Source: Kiloniellaceae bacterium
GTDB lineage: Bacteria; Pseudomonadota; Alphaproteobacteria; Kiloniellales; J153
Length of the DNA: 33,653 nt
NCBI GenBank assembly: GCA_021776115.1
Contig: JAJFGN010000072.1
Location: 1-33,653 of the forward strand
Direction: 5' to 3'
The notes below the pieces were generated by a model. That model had not been told where the DNA came from. It did no database searches and saw only the letters and a list, made by a program, of their open reading frames with translations. The position numbers and the translations under genes were made by a program. Below are positions 8,797-18,789 of the stretch, one piece after another (positions within the stretch are counted from its first letter, which is position 1; each line of letters opens with the position of its first letter).

Positions 8797-9237
8797 TCAG
8801 GCCGTCTCTTCTTCGCTCCCGTCTCCTCCGGCTTCCTCGGTCTCGGCGTTCGCGCCTTCGGCGGGACCCTCGATGATGGCCTCGTCGCTGACTTCGTCGC
8901 CACCGCTGACTGCCAGCGCTTCGCTCGACATGCCAGCCTCAAGGCCTTCCGCACCAATCGTCATGCCGGAAAGGTCGAACTCGACCGACTCGTCCTCCGC
9001 CTCGTCCATTTCGACGTGCTTTTGCAGGCCCTGTATGATCGACTCCTGCAGCTGCCCAAGCTCGACCGTTTCGTCGGCGATCTCGCGCAGAGCCACCACC
9101 GGGTTCTTGTCGTCGTCCCGCTCAAGGGTCAAGGGCGCGCCGGCCACGATCTCCCGGGCCCTCTGAGCGGCCACCATGACCAGGTCGAAACGATTTGGGA
9201 TCTTAACGATGCAATCTTCTACTGTAACGCGCGCCAT
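8797..9237 (-). CDS. rpoZ: DNA-directed RNA polymerase omega subunit
   Basis: The small RNA polymerase subunit that folds around the beta' C-terminus and contributes to ppGpp sensing in many proteobacteria. The N-terminal 70 residues are canonical: [28 protein letters not shown], then [15 protein letters not shown]. The rest of the 146-residue protein is a long acidic Glu/Asp/Ala/Gly tail, an extension common in alphaproteobacterial omega. It heads the rpoZ-rsh set, which fits its link to stringent control. Confidence 0.95.
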   Translation of the reverse strand: MARVTVEDCIVKIPNRFDLVMVAAQRAREIVAGAPLTLERDDDKNPVVALREIADETVELGQLQESIIQGLQKHVEMDEAEDESVEFDLSGMTIGAEGLEAGMSSEALAVSGGDEVSDEAIIEGPAEGANAETEEAGGDGSEEETA

Positions 9238-9356
9238 TCAGACCAATACTCCTGAAATACCCACAAACTCGGCGTGTTTGACGCCGGAATTGCTTGGAAT
9301 ATATGAATCGAACCTTAGGATAGCAAGGCGATTGGCGGCCTAATACCAAGTCTCGG

Positions 9357-9851
9357 TCAGGCTAGCGGCTCCAGGGTCTGGCCGGCGGGCAAGCGATCCG
9401 CCATTTCCCTGGCGCTGAGCCCGGTGACCGGGTGGCGCCATTCGGGGACCAGTTCCGCCAATGGCCAAACGACGAAGGCCCGCTCGGCCAACCGGGGATG
9501 CGGCAAGACCGGCACCTCGCCGGGGCCGCTGACCCACTCGCCATAAGCCAGCAAGTCCAGGTCGAGGACCCGGGCCTCGTTCTGGGCCCGGCGGATACGG
9601 CCGAATTCCCGCTCGATGCCATGCAGAACCGCAAGCAGGTGATCGGGCGGCAAGGCCGTGTTCACGACGGCGACCCCATTGACGAACCAAGGCTGATCTG
9701 AAGCCGGAACCGGCGCGCTGCGGTACCAGCGGGAGACACGCGCCGGCGCCACACCCGCCGCGTTCAAGGCCTCGAGCGCCGCCTCGCAGTTTCGGACCGG
9801 CTCGCCGAAGCGCTGGCTCGGCAGATTGGACCCCAACGCGATGAGGATCAT
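9357..9851 (-). CDS. folK: 2-amino-4-hydroxy-6-hydroxymethyldihydropteridine pyrophosphokinase
   Basis: HPPK transfers pyrophosphate from ATP to 6-hydroxymethyl-7,8-dihydropterin in folate synthesis. The 164-residue protein has the N-terminal LIALGSNLP, the SRWYRSAPVPASDQPWFVN substrate loop, RVLDLDLLAYG with the magnesium-binding Asp residues, and HPRLAERAFVVWPLAEL. It stands alone on the minus strand, divergent from the NYN-domain gene (132 bp between starts) and 119 bp downstream of the rpoZ start. No folP or folB neighbours are present. Confidence 0.95.
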   Translation of the reverse strand: MILIALGSNLPSQRFGEPVRNCEAALEALNAAGVAPARVSRWYRSAPVPASDQPWFVNGVAVVNTALPPDHLLAVLHGIEREFGRIRRAQNEARVLDLDLLAYGEWVSGPGEVPVLPHPRLAERAFVVWPLAELVPEWRHPVTGLSAREMADRLPAGQTLEPLA

Positions 9852-9983
9852 GGATTATTCTCCGGGCTCACGGCCTTGCGTCGCCCGGCCGCGGTCTTAA
9901 ATAAGGAGTCGCGGGAATTCGGCAATTCCATTTCGCATGTGTTCAAGCAGTCTGCGTTTTCATTATATTTCTTGAGGTTAGGC

Positions 9984-10649
9984 ATGAATTTTTACCCCCA
10001 GGAGCGCGTTGCGCTCTTCATTGACGGCTCCAACCTTTACGCGACGGCCCGGTCTCTGAATTTCGATATAGATTACAAGAGGTTGCAAGAGATATTTGCC
10101 AAAAGATGCAATCTGATACGTGCCTTCTACTACACCGCTCTGATCGAGGACCAGGAGTACTCCCCGATACGGCCCCTGGTGGATTGGCTGGACTACAACG
10201 GCTACACCATGGTGACCAAGCCGACCAAGGAGTTCACGGACGCGGCGGGCCGGCGAAAAATCAAGGGCAACATGGACATCGAGCTTGCCATCGATGTCAT
10301 GGAGATGGCCCAGCACCTCGATCACATTGTGCTGTTTTCCGGCGACGGCGATTTCCGCCGCATGGTCGAGGCCGTCCAGCGAAAAGGCGTGCGCGTGACG
10401 GTGGTATCCACGGTCCGCACGCAGCCTTCCATGATCGCCGACGAACTCCGCCGCCAAGCCGACCATTTTGTCGATCTGACCGACTTGCGCGACGAGATTG
10501 AGCGCGGGCTCCCATCCGATCACCCGCGTTCGCGGGCCCGCGACCCGATGGATATGGGCCAAGAGGACGACGACGAGGACGAAATCGGGGATGAGGTCGA
10601 GGACGATGAGGTCGAGGACGAGGACTACTACGAACCGCAGCCGGCTTGA
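9984..10649 (+). CDS. NYN domain (LabA-like) putative ribonuclease
   Basis: A PIN-like NYN-domain protein of 221 residues, a family of metal-dependent RNases. ATG 9984 was chosen over 9876 because a GAGG ribosome-binding site sits at 9974-9977 and homology-like sequence starts there. Visible motifs are LFIDGSNLYA (Asp14), GNMDIELAIDVM (Asp98) and VLFSGDGDF (Asp121, Asp123), the acidic cluster expected to bind metal. The last 35 residues are a strongly acidic tail, probably disordered. The stop overlaps the next gene's putative TTG start, so it is likely co-translated with the uracil-DNA glycosylase. The RNA substrate is unknown. Confidence 0.85.
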   Translation: MNFYPQERVALFIDGSNLYATARSLNFDIDYKRLQEIFAKRCNLIRAFYYTALIEDQEYSPIRPLVDWLDYNGYTMVTKPTKEFTDAAGRRKIKGNMDIELAIDVMEMAQHLDHIVLFSGDGDFRRMVEAVQRKGVRVTVVSTVRTQPSMIADELRRQADHFVDLTDLRDEIERGLPSDHPRSRARDPMDMGQEDDDEDEIGDEVEDDEVEDEDYYEPQPA

Positions 10650-11296
10650 CCCCGCGCGCCGCCGTGCCTGCCGGCCCGCCGCCCGATTGCGCGCTGTGTC
10701 CGCGCCTGACCGATTTCCGGAACGCTAACCGGGCCGCGTTTCCCGGCTTTCACAATGCGCGCGTGGCGTCTTTCGGCGCCGCCGACGCGTCACTGCTGGT
10801 GGTTGGCTTAGCGCCGGGACTGAAGGGGGCCAACCAGACCGGCCGCCCTTTTACCGGCGACTATGCCGGCGATCTTCTGTACCCGACCCTGATCAAGTTC
10901 GGCTTTGCCCGCGGCGCCTTCGACCGCCGGCCGGATGACGGTCTCGAGCTAGTCGGGTGCCGGGTCACGAACGCGGTGCGTTGCGTGCCGCCGCAAAACA
11001 AACCCACAACGCAGGAAATCCGCACCTGCGGCCAATTCCTGGAATCGGAGATCGGCGGCATGGCCAAGTTGCGGGCGGTGCTGGCCCTGGGCGTCGTCGC
11101 TCACGGTGCCGTCCTAAGCGCGCTCGGCCACCGGAAAAGCGCCCGCAAGTTCGCCCACGGCGCCCTGCATGACTTGCCTGGCGGCCTGCTGCTCGCGAAC
11201 AGCTATCACTGCTCGCGCTACAACACCAACACGCGACGGCTGACACCGGAAATGTTCGAGAACGTGTTCGCCGAATTGAAGCGGCGCCTAAGCTAG
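10646..11296 (+). CDS. udgB: family-5 uracil-DNA glycosylase (UdgB-type)
   Basis: Removes uracil and related damaged bases from DNA. The family-5 motif GLAPGLKGANQTGRPFTGD (residues 54-72) matches UdgB proteins, and the C-terminal motif is SYHCSRYNTNTRRLTPEMF. Four cysteines at residues 15, 18, 113 and 128 (Cx2C ... Cx14C) are placed to hold a [4Fe-4S] cluster. The likely start is TTG 10646 overlapping the NYN stop. GTG 10664 would also keep all cysteines. A diverged fragment of a second gene of this kind lies beyond katA at 13046. Gene symbol is by family similarity. Confidence 0.88.
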   Translation: MTPRAAVPAGPPPDCALCPRLTDFRNANRAAFPGFHNARVASFGAADASLLVVGLAPGLKGANQTGRPFTGDYAGDLLYPTLIKFGFARGAFDRRPDDGLELVGCRVTNAVRCVPPQNKPTTQEIRTCGQFLESEIGGMAKLRAVLALGVVAHGAVLSALGHRKSARKFAHGALHDLPGGLLLANSYHCSRYNTNTRRLTPEMFENVFAELKRRLS

Positions 11297-11519
11297 GCCG
11301 TAACCCGGCACGATCGCGTCGTCGCCGACTGCCGCGCGAATTGCGCGGTCTCGCGCGGGAGCATTCATAGTGCAGTCCCGTTGCCGCGAAAATCCATGGA
11401 AAAAACGCGATCTCGCCCGCGTTCGCGGGGATGCGTTGACTGAGATCAATGCATATGGGCGACTATGCTCCTAGCGTCCGGCCGATCGTAACCCAACCTC
11501 TGATATTCTGAGGTCACCT

Positions 11520-12983
11520 ATGAGCAAAGAAAGGAAGTTGACGACCAACGCTGGCGCGCCCGTCGTTGACAATCAGAATGTTGTGACGGCCGGGCCGCGT
11601 GGCCCGATGCTGCTGCAGGACGTCTGGTATCTGGAGAAGCTCGCCCACTTCGATCGCGAGGTGATTCCCGAACGGCGCATGCACGCCAAAGGTTCGGGGG
11701 CATACGGTGCCTTTACCGTTACCCACGACATAACCCGCTACACGCGGGCTAAAATTTTTTCCAAGGTGGGTAAGAAAACCGAACTTTTCGCCCGTTTCAC
11801 GACGGTGGCCGGCGAACGCGGCGCGGCCGACGCCGAACGCGATATCCGCGGCTTCGCCGTGAAGTTCTACACCGAGGAAGGAAACTGGGATCTGGTAGGC
11901 AACAACACGCCGGTGTTTTTCCTGCGCGACCCGCTTAAGTTCCCGGACCTCAACCACGCGGTCAAGCGCGACCCGCGCACCAACATGCGCAGCGCCAAGA
12001 ACAACTGGGATTTCTGGACTTCGCTGCCGGAAGCTCTGCACCAGGTCACCATCGTCATGAGCGACCGCGGTATTCCGGCGACCTATCGGCACATGCACGG
12101 CTTTGGCAGCCATGCCTTCAGCCTGATCAATGCAAATAACGAGCGCCACTGGGTCAAGTTCCACTTCAAGTCGCAGCAGGGTATCCGCAACCTGACCGAC
12201 GCTGAGGCCGAAGCCGTCATCGGCAAGGACCGTGAAAGCCACCAGCGCGATCTCTATGAGAGCATTGAAAAGGGCGACTATCCCAAGTGGAAACTATCTA
12301 TTCAGGTGATGCCCGAAAGCGACGCTGCGAAGGTACCCTACCACCCCTTCGATCTGACCAAGGTCTGGCCACACAGGGACTATCCGCTCATCGACGTGGG
12401 TGTGATGGAGTTGAACCGCAACCCGGAAAACTTCTTCGCCGAAGTCGAGCAGTCGGCCTTCAACCCGGCTAGCGTGGTACCCGGCATCGGCTTCTCGCCC
12501 GACAAGATGTTGCAGGGCCGGTTGTTTTCCTACGGCGATGCTCAGCGGTACCGGCTCGGCGTCAATCACTATTTGATCCCGGTGAATGCGCCGCGCTGCC
12601 CGTACCATAACTACCATCGCGATGGCGCGATGCGCGTCGACAACAATCATGGAGGTACGCTCGGCTACCAACCCAACAATGAGGGCGAATGGGATGAGCA
12701 ACCGGATTTCGCCGAACCGGCCCTCGCCATCGAGGGCGCCGCCGACCACTGGGATCATCGCGAGGACACGGACTACTATTCCCAGCCCGGTATGCTGTTC
12801 CGCCTCATGAGCCCGGCGCAGCAGCAGGTGCTGTTCGAAAACACCGCCCGCTCCATCGGCGAAGCGCCGCGTGAAATCCAGATTCGCCATGTCGGTAACT
12901 GTCTGAAAGCCGATCCGGCCTATGGAAAGGGCGTGGCCGAGGCCTTGGGAATTCGGCTTGAAGAAGTGCCGGCGGCGGCATAG
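11520..12983 (+). CDS. katA: monofunctional heme catalase
   Basis: Dismutates hydrogen peroxide. The 487-residue length is that of the small-subunit (clade 3) catalases. Active-site His55 lies in [12 protein letters not shown], catalytic Asn128 in [13 protein letters not shown], and the heme-ligand Tyr338 in [15 protein letters not shown]. The NADPH-binding region and C-terminal helices look complete. A GAGG ribosome-binding site precedes ATG 11520. The gene is bracketed upstream by a full UDG gene and downstream by a UDG C-terminal remnant. Peroxide-dependent regulation is likely, but no operator can be assigned confidently in the 223-bp upstream gap. Confidence 0.97.
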   Translation: MSKERKLTTNAGAPVVDNQNVVTAGPRGPMLLQDVWYLEKLAHFDREVIPERRMHAKGSGAYGAFTVTHDITRYTRAKIFSKVGKKTELFARFTTVAGERGAADAERDIRGFAVKFYTEEGNWDLVGNNTPVFFLRDPLKFPDLNHAVKRDPRTNMRSAKNNWDFWTSLPEALHQVTIVMSDRGIPATYRHMHGFGSHAFSLINANNERHWVKFHFKSQQGIRNLTDAEAEAVIGKDRESHQRDLYESIEKGDYPKWKLSIQVMPESDAAKVPYHPFDLTKVWPHRDYPLIDVGVMELNRNPENFFAEVEQSAFNPASVVPGIGFSPDKMLQGRLFSYGDAQRYRLGVNHYLIPVNAPRCPYHNYHRDGAMRVDNNHGGTLGYQPNNEGEWDEQPDFAEPALAIEGAADHWDHREDTDYYSQPGMLFRLMSPAQQQVLFENTARSIGEAPREIQIRHVGNCLKADPAYGKGVAEALGIRLEEVPAAA

Positions 12984-13045
12984 GGGCACTTCTGAAGAAC
13001 AGGCCGCGGACGGCTCCTGCCTGGCGGCTTAGTGTTGGCCGATAG

Positions 13046-13158
13046 CTCTGCTGCCGATCCCGCTACAATGCCAACACGGGACGGCTCACACCGGCAATGC
13101 GCGAGGCGGTATTCGCGGAACTGAAGCGGTATCTGGAGCCCAATCGGCCAGACCGATT
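13046..13158 (+). pseudogene. C-terminal remnant of a second family-5 uracil-DNA glycosylase gene
   Basis: Translation in one frame from about 13046 reads SRYNANTGRLTPAMREAV and then FAELKRYLEP. It aligns with the UdgB C-terminus at 11215-11293 (SRYNTNTRRLTPEMFENV, FAELKRRLS). DNA similarity is clear but not exact, so this is not a recent duplication. A stop codon at 13043-13045 lies just upstream and there is no start, so it cannot encode a functional enzyme. It lies between the katA stop and the convergent esterase gene. Confidence 0.75.
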
Positions 13159-13173
13159 AGGCGAGAACGCCGC

Positions 13174-14151
13174 TTATACGCTTTTCGGTCTGAGCGCCTC
13201 ATCGATGAAATTGGCGACATGAGCCAGCGCGCTTCGGCCCTCTGGCAGGAAAAAGCTGTGGAGTTGCCAAACGTGATGCATATGCGGCCAGATTTCGAGC
13301 GTGCAGGACCCGTCGAAGCCTCGAATGGCATCGGCCAAACGCCTCGAGTCATCCAATAGGGTTTCCGTCGAACCGACCTGAATCAGAATCGGCGGCAGAC
13401 CGGAAAGATCTGCGAATAACGGCGAGGCCAGGGCGGTTTTACCGTCTTGGCCATTCAGATAGATATGGGCCGCCCATCGCAACTCGGCTTCGGTGGCGAC
13501 GGGGTCGTTCTTTGCGTTCGTCTCGATGCTGGCGCCGCTGACCGTCAAATCGGTCCAAGGCGAAAACAGAAAGGCGGCCGCAGGCACCGGTCGGCCCTGC
13601 CCCTTTAGGGCGGTCAACAACGATAGAGCCAGCCCGCCCCCCGCGGACTCACCGCCTACGACCAGTTGGGCGGAGTCGATGCGCTGATCTTCGACAAGCC
13701 AGGAATAGGTTTCCATGGCATCGTCGTGGGCTGCGGGAAAGGGAGCTTCGGGCGCCAAACGGTAATCGAGCGAGAACACCCGGGCGCCGGTCAGTTTCGA
13801 AAGCCGAGCCAGCATGTTTCGCGGCGCGGAAAGCTTGCCCCAGAAGTAGCCGCCGCCATGGCAATAGAAAATGACGCGCTTTGCGTCCTTCGGCACCTTT
13901 GGAGCGCCGATCCATTCGCCGCGGATCCGGCGCGTTTCAATTGGATCGATCCAAGTGCCGCGCATGGGAGCAGGGAAGGAAGCCGCCGCCTCATCCAAGG
14001 CCTTCCTTACCTTTTGGACGAGCGCGTCCCTGTCGAGGCAAGCGCGGCGCTCAACACCGAAAAGGAGGTCTCCGGTATTTGGGCCGCGGCGCATTTTTCG
14101 CCTGATTGCCCAGCGAACAACTGCAGCTTGCCAGGACATTCCAACGGGCAC
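13174..14151 (-). CDS. alpha/beta hydrolase, hormone-sensitive-lipase family esterase
   Basis: A carboxylesterase-like protein of 325 residues. The oxyanion-hole motif HGGGYFWG (residues 98-105) is diagnostic of the HSL family, and the nucleophile elbow GESAGGG gives Ser169. LDYRLAPEAPFPAAHDD is the conserved segment between them. The triad is completed by an Asp near 267 (ETLLDDS) and a His near 293 (HMHHVW). There is no clear signal peptide, so the protein is probably cytoplasmic. It lies downstream of dapA-smpB on the same strand (76-bp gap), probably as a separate unit. The natural ester substrate is not predictable. Confidence 0.88.
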   Translation of the reverse strand: MPVGMSWQAAVVRWAIRRKMRRGPNTGDLLFGVERRACLDRDALVQKVRKALDEAAASFPAPMRGTWIDPIETRRIRGEWIGAPKVPKDAKRVIFYCHGGGYFWGKLSAPRNMLARLSKLTGARVFSLDYRLAPEAPFPAAHDDAMETYSWLVEDQRIDSAQLVVGGESAGGGLALSLLTALKGQGRPVPAAAFLFSPWTDLTVSGASIETNAKNDPVATEAELRWAAHIYLNGQDGKTALASPLFADLSGLPPILIQVGSTETLLDDSRRLADAIRGFDGSCTLEIWPHMHHVWQLHSFFLPEGRSALAHVANFIDEALRPKSV

Positions 14152-14227
14152 TCCTTAGTTTCATGATGCCATGCCTGAACAGACACCCGCCGCGACGCTT
14201 GCCGATTGTCGCTTTTGATTTCGCGAT

Positions 14228-14692
14228 CTACCCCTTTTCGCGCATCAGGCGCGCCTTGTCGCGTTGCCAGTCGCGCTTTTTGTCGGACTCCCGCTTGTCC
14301 GCTTTTTTCTTACCGCGCGCCAACCCAAGCTCAACTTTGGCCATGCCGCGTTCGTTGAAATAAACCGACAGCGCGACCAGCGTATAACCGCCACGCTGAA
14401 TCAGGCCGAGTAAGCGGTCCAGTTCGCGCCTGTGGACCAGGAGCTTACGCGGGCGCTTCGGCTCGTGATTGAATTGGCTGGCCGGCCCATAGGGCGCGAT
14501 GTGGGCGTTGAGCAGGTAAAGCTCCCCGTCCCGTTCCGCCGCGTAGGATTCGCCCAGCGAGCAGCGGCCCAGGCGCAAGGACTTGACCTCGGTCCCGGTG
14601 AGCCGCAAGCCCGCCTCGAGCGTGTCTTCGATCAGGTAATTGTGGCGCGCCCTACGGTTCTGCGCGACCAGCTTTTTCGCGCCGGCGGACAT
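14228..14692 (-). CDS. smpB: SsrA-binding protein SmpB
   Basis: The tmRNA partner in trans-translation, which rescues stalled ribosomes. The 154-residue OB-fold protein has the family sequence [17 protein letters not shown], then TGTEVKSLR and the C-terminal [20 protein letters not shown]. It ends in a basic tail that inserts in the ribosomal mRNA channel. It follows dapA by 18 bp, a pairing common in alphaproteobacteria. No tmRNA gene is visible in this window. Confidence 0.97.
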   Translation of the reverse strand: MSAGAKKLVAQNRRARHNYLIEDTLEAGLRLTGTEVKSLRLGRCSLGESYAAERDGELYLLNAHIAPYGPASQFNHEPKRPRKLLVHRRELDRLLGLIQRGGYTLVALSVYFNERGMAKVELGLARGKKKADKRESDKKRDWQRDKARLMREKG

Positions 14693-14710
14693 GGGAAAAT
14701 AGCAGCGTTG

Positions 14711-15598
14711 TTAGTTGATCAAACCGGCGTGCGCCATCGCCTCGCGCACCCGGGTCTCGGTCTCCGGCTTGATACTGACCAGCGGCAGACGCACGCGGTT
14801 CTCGCAGAGGCCCAGAACGCTGGCGCCGAACTTGACCGGGCCCGGGCTGGCCTCGACGAATAGCGCTTCGTGCAGGGGCATCAGGCGGTCATTGATCCGG
14901 CTGACGGTCGCGAGGTCGCCGCGCTGCCAAGCCTCGTGCAGGTCGGCGCATTGGCGCGGCGCAACGTTCGCCGTGACCGAGATACACCCGTGCCCGCCCT
15001 GGGCCAGGAAGGGTACGACCGTGGCGTCTTCGCCCGACAGCTGCGTGAAGTCGGCGTCGATCGCGGCGCGGGTCTGGGCCGGACGCACCAGATCGGCGGT
15101 CGCGTCCTTCACCCCGACGATGTTCGGCAGCTTGGCCAGGCGCGCCATGGTCTCGACCGTCATGTCGACCACACTACGCCCAGGAATATTGTAGATCAGG
15201 ATCGGGATTTCCACGGCATCGTGGATCGCCTTGAAATGCTGGTACAGCCCCTCCTGGGTCGGCTTGTTGTAGTACGGGGTCACCACAAGCACGGCGTCGG
15301 CCCCCGCCTTCTTGGCGTGCTCGGCCAGAAGTATCGCCTCGGCGGTCGAATTCGAGCCGGCGCCGGCGATCACGGGCACGCGGCCCTTGGCGACCTCGAT
15401 GCACAGCTCGGTCACACGATTGTGCTCTTCGTGGCTCAGCGTCGGCGATTCACCGGTCGTGCCGCAGGGCACCAGGCCATGACTGCCCTGGTCGATCTGC
15501 CACTGCACGAACGCCTGAAAGGCCCCCTCGTCCACGCTGCCGTTCTTGAACGGCGTGATGAGGGCGGGCATGGAGCCCTTAAACATCGGTCCTGTCAT
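14711..15598 (-). CDS. dapA: 4-hydroxy-tetrahydrodipicolinate synthase
   Basis: Condenses pyruvate with aspartate semialdehyde, the first committed step toward diaminopimelate and lysine. The 295-residue TIM barrel has CGTTGES (Thr47-Thr48), [19 protein letters not shown] with Tyr136, and the Schiff-base Lys164 in [11 protein letters not shown] 15598 has a GGGGAG ribosome-binding site about 5 nt upstream; ATG 15586 is a weaker alternative. It leads a dapA-smpB unit and is divergent from the lytic transglycosylase gene, a reasonable cell-wall pairing since DAP is a peptidoglycan component. Confidence 0.97.
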   Translation of the reverse strand: MTGPMFKGSMPALITPFKNGSVDEGAFQAFVQWQIDQGSHGLVPCGTTGESPTLSHEEHNRVTELCIEVAKGRVPVIAGAGSNSTAEAILLAEHAKKAGADAVLVVTPYYNKPTQEGLYQHFKAIHDAVEIPILIYNIPGRSVVDMTVETMARLAKLPNIVGVKDATADLVRPAQTRAAIDADFTQLSGEDATVVPFLAQGGHGCISVTANVAPRQCADLHEAWQRGDLATVSRINDRLMPLHEALFVEASPGPVKFGASVLGLCENRVRLPLVSIKPETETRVREAMAHAGLIN

Positions 15599-15821
15599 GT
15601 CGTCTCCCCAAGCGGTTCAGGTTTGCCGGGTGCCCCGGAAGCATAGGCTGCGCTTGGTTTACGCGACGATAACTCTTGGGCTGCGGCGCGGCAAGAGCAG
15701 CCATGCCGCCCGCATGAGTGCGCCTCCAGAAATCGTTCGGCGGGTAACCTGCGGTGTAATCCCCCGGAAACTTTCACACGCTATGTTAGCGGCACGGGGT
15801 TTCATGGTAATAACCGGCGGC

Positions 15822-17918
15822 ATGAAGACGATTCGGATTCTGGGCGCGATAGGGCTTGCTTGGCTGGCCGGTGGCCTGCCTTGGGCGCTGGCCATAACCG
15901 CCGCCGATAGCGGGGCGCCGGGCGCGCACTCCACCGCGCCGAGGCTTTCCGGCGCGGACAAGGCGATCTATGCGGAGGCGTTTCGCCTGGCCGAGACCAA
16001 GCGCTTCGACGAAGCCCGCGCCCTAAGCCGTACCGCGACCGACCCGCGCCTCGGCAAGGTGGTGCTCTGGCTCGACCTCAGCACGCCGCGTCCGGAAGAC
16101 AGGAATTTCCCCGTTATCGCGACCTTCCTCGAGCGAAATCCGGATTGGCCGGGCCGGGGCGCATTGCAGCTTCACGCCGAGATGGTCATGCCGGAGGACC
16201 TTCCCGACACGAAGATCCTGTCCTGGTTCAAGACCCATGCCGCGCTCACTCTGGACGGCGCGGTTCGCCATGCCGAGGCCTTGATGCGAGCGGACCGGCA
16301 GGATCGGGCGATCGGCGTACTTCGCTCGGCCTGGGTGGAACAAACCTTCGCCCGCGACCTGGAGGCCCCCTTCCTGAAGCGCTTCGGCCATTTTATTCGT
16401 AAACAAGATCAAGTCGCACGCCTGGAGCGCCTGCTCTGGAGCCGCTCCTACGGCACTGCCCGACGCCAAGCCCGGCGCTTGGGCAAAGACTATGTCGCCT
16501 TGGCCGAAGCGCGCTTGCGCCTGGCCGGCAGCCGGCCCGGAGTCGATTCGGCGATTAAGCGCGTGCCCGAATTTCTGCGGGGCGATCCCGGCCTCCTTTA
16601 CGAGCGGACGCGCTGGCGCCAACGCCGGCGCCGCTACGACGACGTAATCGCGTTGCTAGATCCGCCGGCCCCGGCGATGGCGCAGGCGGAACGCTGGTGG
16701 AGCTTGCGTCATTGGGCCGTGCGTCAGGCCTTAGTCAAAGGCGATATCTCAGTCGCCTATCGCATCGCCAGCGGCCACGGCATGACCGCGGGAATCGGTT
16801 TTGCCGAGGCCGAATGGTTGGCCGGTTGGATCGCCTTGCGGTTTCTTGACCAGGCGCCAGACGCCTATACTCACTTCACCCGTCTGCACGAAGGCGTATC
16901 GTCATCCGTCAGCCTGGGCCGGGGCGCGTTTTGGGCCGGCGAGGCCGCGCGCGAGCTTGCCGGCCGGGCGGGAAACGCCAAGGACGCCAAGGGATTGTGG
17001 CGGCAGCGCGCCCGTCAGTGGTATGCGAACGCGGCGGCCCATGACACCAGCTTCTACGGTCAACTCGCGAGCCGCCGTCTGGGACGCGATCCTAAGGTGG
17101 ACTTGCGCGCGCGCAGCACGCCCAGCGCGCAGGGCCGCCAATCTTTCAACGATAGCGAACTGGTCCGGATCGTCCAACTCTTGGCCGACCTGGGCGAGCG
17201 GAAGCTATTGGAGCGCTTCCTCGCGCGCCTGAAATTCTTGGCCGAGACGGGCAAGGACTACGCGCTCGTCGCGGAGTTGGCCAATTCGGTGAACCGCCCC
17301 GACCTGGCCACGGGCGCCGCGCGGGCAGCCCGCGGCGAAGGGATCATTCTCCCCGGCATCCTTTTTCCCAGCATGCCCCTGCCGGCGCTCGAGCAGCCCG
17401 AGACCGCCTTGCTGCTCGCCTTGATCCGGCAGGAAAGCGGCTTCTATCCCCTGGCGATCAGCCGTTCCGGGGCCCGGGGTCTGATGCAAATCATGCCCGC
17501 GACCGCCCGCCATGTCGCCCGGCAGATCGAGATCGCCTACAGCAAGGACAAATTGCTCGACGATCCGGGCTACAACCTGCTGCTTGGGCGGACTTATCTG
17601 TCCGGCTTGCTCGATCGTTACGACGGATCCTACGTATTGGCGCTCGCGGCCTACAATGCCGGGCCCACACGCGCGGACCGCTGGATCGAGACCTTTGGCG
17701 ATCCGCGCGATCCCGGCGTCGACGCGATCGATTGGATTGAGAGTATTCCGATCGACGAGACTCGCAATTACGTGCAGCGCATTCTGGAAAGCCTGATTGC
17801 CTACCGGCAGCAATTGGGCACGGCATCGTCCGGCCGAGAGGGCCTGCCGGAGCTAAGCCCCTTCGTGCCGATCCACCGTCAGCGCGCCGACACCCAGAAT
17901 CTTTCCTGTTGCATTTGA
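15822..17918 (+). CDS. slt: soluble lytic murein transglycosylase (Slt-type)
   Basis: A periplasmic enzyme that cleaves peptidoglycan glycan strands to form 1,6-anhydro-muramyl ends. ATG 15822 was chosen because it starts at a signal peptide (MKTIRILGAIGLAWLAGG). The earlier in-frame ATG at 15546 lies across the dapA start on the other strand. The 698-residue protein has a long helical superhelix region (about residues 45-510), then the SLT catalytic domain with Glu538 in ALIRQESGFYP, followed by SRSGARGLMQIMPATA and LALAAYNAGP. The helical part resembles the doughnut domain of Slt70. It is transcribed divergently from dapA. Confidence 0.92.
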   Translation: MKTIRILGAIGLAWLAGGLPWALAITAADSGAPGAHSTAPRLSGADKAIYAEAFRLAETKRFDEARALSRTATDPRLGKVVLWLDLSTPRPEDRNFPVIATFLERNPDWPGRGALQLHAEMVMPEDLPDTKILSWFKTHAALTLDGAVRHAEALMRADRQDRAIGVLRSAWVEQTFARDLEAPFLKRFGHFIRKQDQVARLERLLWSRSYGTARRQARRLGKDYVALAEARLRLAGSRPGVDSAIKRVPEFLRGDPGLLYERTRWRQRRRRYDDVIALLDPPAPAMAQAERWWSLRHWAVRQALVKGDISVAYRIASGHGMTAGIGFAEAEWLAGWIALRFLDQAPDAYTHFTRLHEGVSSSVSLGRGAFWAGEAARELAGRAGNAKDAKGLWRQRARQWYANAAAHDTSFYGQLASRRLGRDPKVDLRARSTPSAQGRQSFNDSELVRIVQLLADLGERKLLERFLARLKFLAETGKDYALVAELANSVNRPDLATGAARAARGEGIILPGILFPSMPLPALEQPETALLLALIRQESGFYPLAISRSGARGLMQIMPATARHVARQIEIAYSKDKLLDDPGYNLLLGRTYLSGLLDRYDGSYVLALAAYNAGPTRADRWIETFGDPRDPGVDAIDWIESIPIDETRNYVQRILESLIAYRQQLGTASSGREGLPELSPFVPIHRQRADTQNLSCCI

Positions 17919-18084
17919 GCCCAGCGAAGGCTTCGCTTTGTCAGCTAGAGCATTTCAAGGCTGAAGGGAATCGCTTTGCCCTATCGTCACCCTTGGACTT
18001 GACCCGGGGCTGGGGCGATCTCTATGGGTCAATATCAAGGACCTTTGGTATTAGTCCTGCGACTTCAAGGAAATGGAACTCGAC

Positions 18085-18771
18085 ATGACCCACCCCGCCT
18101 TCGCCGACATCGACGCTTGTGTTTTCGATGCTTACGGCACCCTGTTCGATGTGCACTCCGCGGTCGGCCGCAGCGGAAAAGCTCTGGGCGACAAAGCCGA
18201 AAGCGTTTCCGCGCTGTGGCGGCAAAAACAGCTCGAATACACCTGGTTGCGCAGCCTGATGGGCGAGCACGCCGACTTCTGGCAAGTGACCGGCGACGGG
18301 TTAGCCTATGCCCTGGCCGCGCACGGTGTGGAGGATAGCGCCCTGCACACGAAGCTTATGAACCAGTACCTAAGCCTGGACGCCTATCCCGATGTCGCGG
18401 ATTGCCTGAGCCGCTTGCGCAACGGCAGCAAGAAAACCGCGATCCTGTCCAACGGCACACCGAAAATGCTGCACGCGGCCATTGAGTCTGCCGGGCTCGA
18501 CGAACAGCTCGACCTCGCGCTGTCGATTGAGGATGTCGGGATCTACAAGCCCGACAGGCGGGTTTATCAGCTCGCGGTCGATCGTTTGGCGACGGAGGGA
18601 AAGCGAATCTGTTTCGTCTCGACCAACGCGTGGGACGCCAACGGCGCCGCCAACTTCGGGTTTAGGGTTGCCTGGATGAACCGTTTCGGGAAGGAACCCG
18701 AACGGCTACCGGGCGAACTATCCGCCGTCATGACATCGCTGGAGGAACTGCCAGGGCTGTTGGGCCTTTAA
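18085..18771 (+). CDS. haloacid dehalogenase type II (HAD superfamily)
   Basis: A HAD-superfamily hydrolase of about 228 residues most like L-2-haloacid dehalogenases. Motif I is CVFDAYGTLFD with the nucleophilic Asp, motif II is AILSNGTP, the lysine motif is GIYKPDRRVYQ, and the closing segment is VSTNAWDANGAANFGF. Those features, including FDAYGTL and SNA/TNAWD, favour dehalogenases over phosphatases. The start could be ATG 18073, but its purine-rich site is too close; ATG 18085 has better spacing. It is followed after 12-18 bp by an alpha/beta hydrolase on the same strand. Confidence 0.85.
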   Translation: MTHPAFADIDACVFDAYGTLFDVHSAVGRSGKALGDKAESVSALWRQKQLEYTWLRSLMGEHADFWQVTGDGLAYALAAHGVEDSALHTKLMNQYLSLDAYPDVADCLSRLRNGSKKTAILSNGTPKMLHAAIESAGLDEQLDLALSIEDVGIYKPDRRVYQLAVDRLATEGKRICFVSTNAWDANGAANFGFRVAWMNRFGKEPERLPGELSAVMTSLEELPGLLGL

Positions 18772-18789
18772 TACCAAGGAGCGATGATA

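Noticed and set aside
11514-12242. 242-codon open frame on the minus strand
   Set aside because: Antisense to katA; no recognisable motif.
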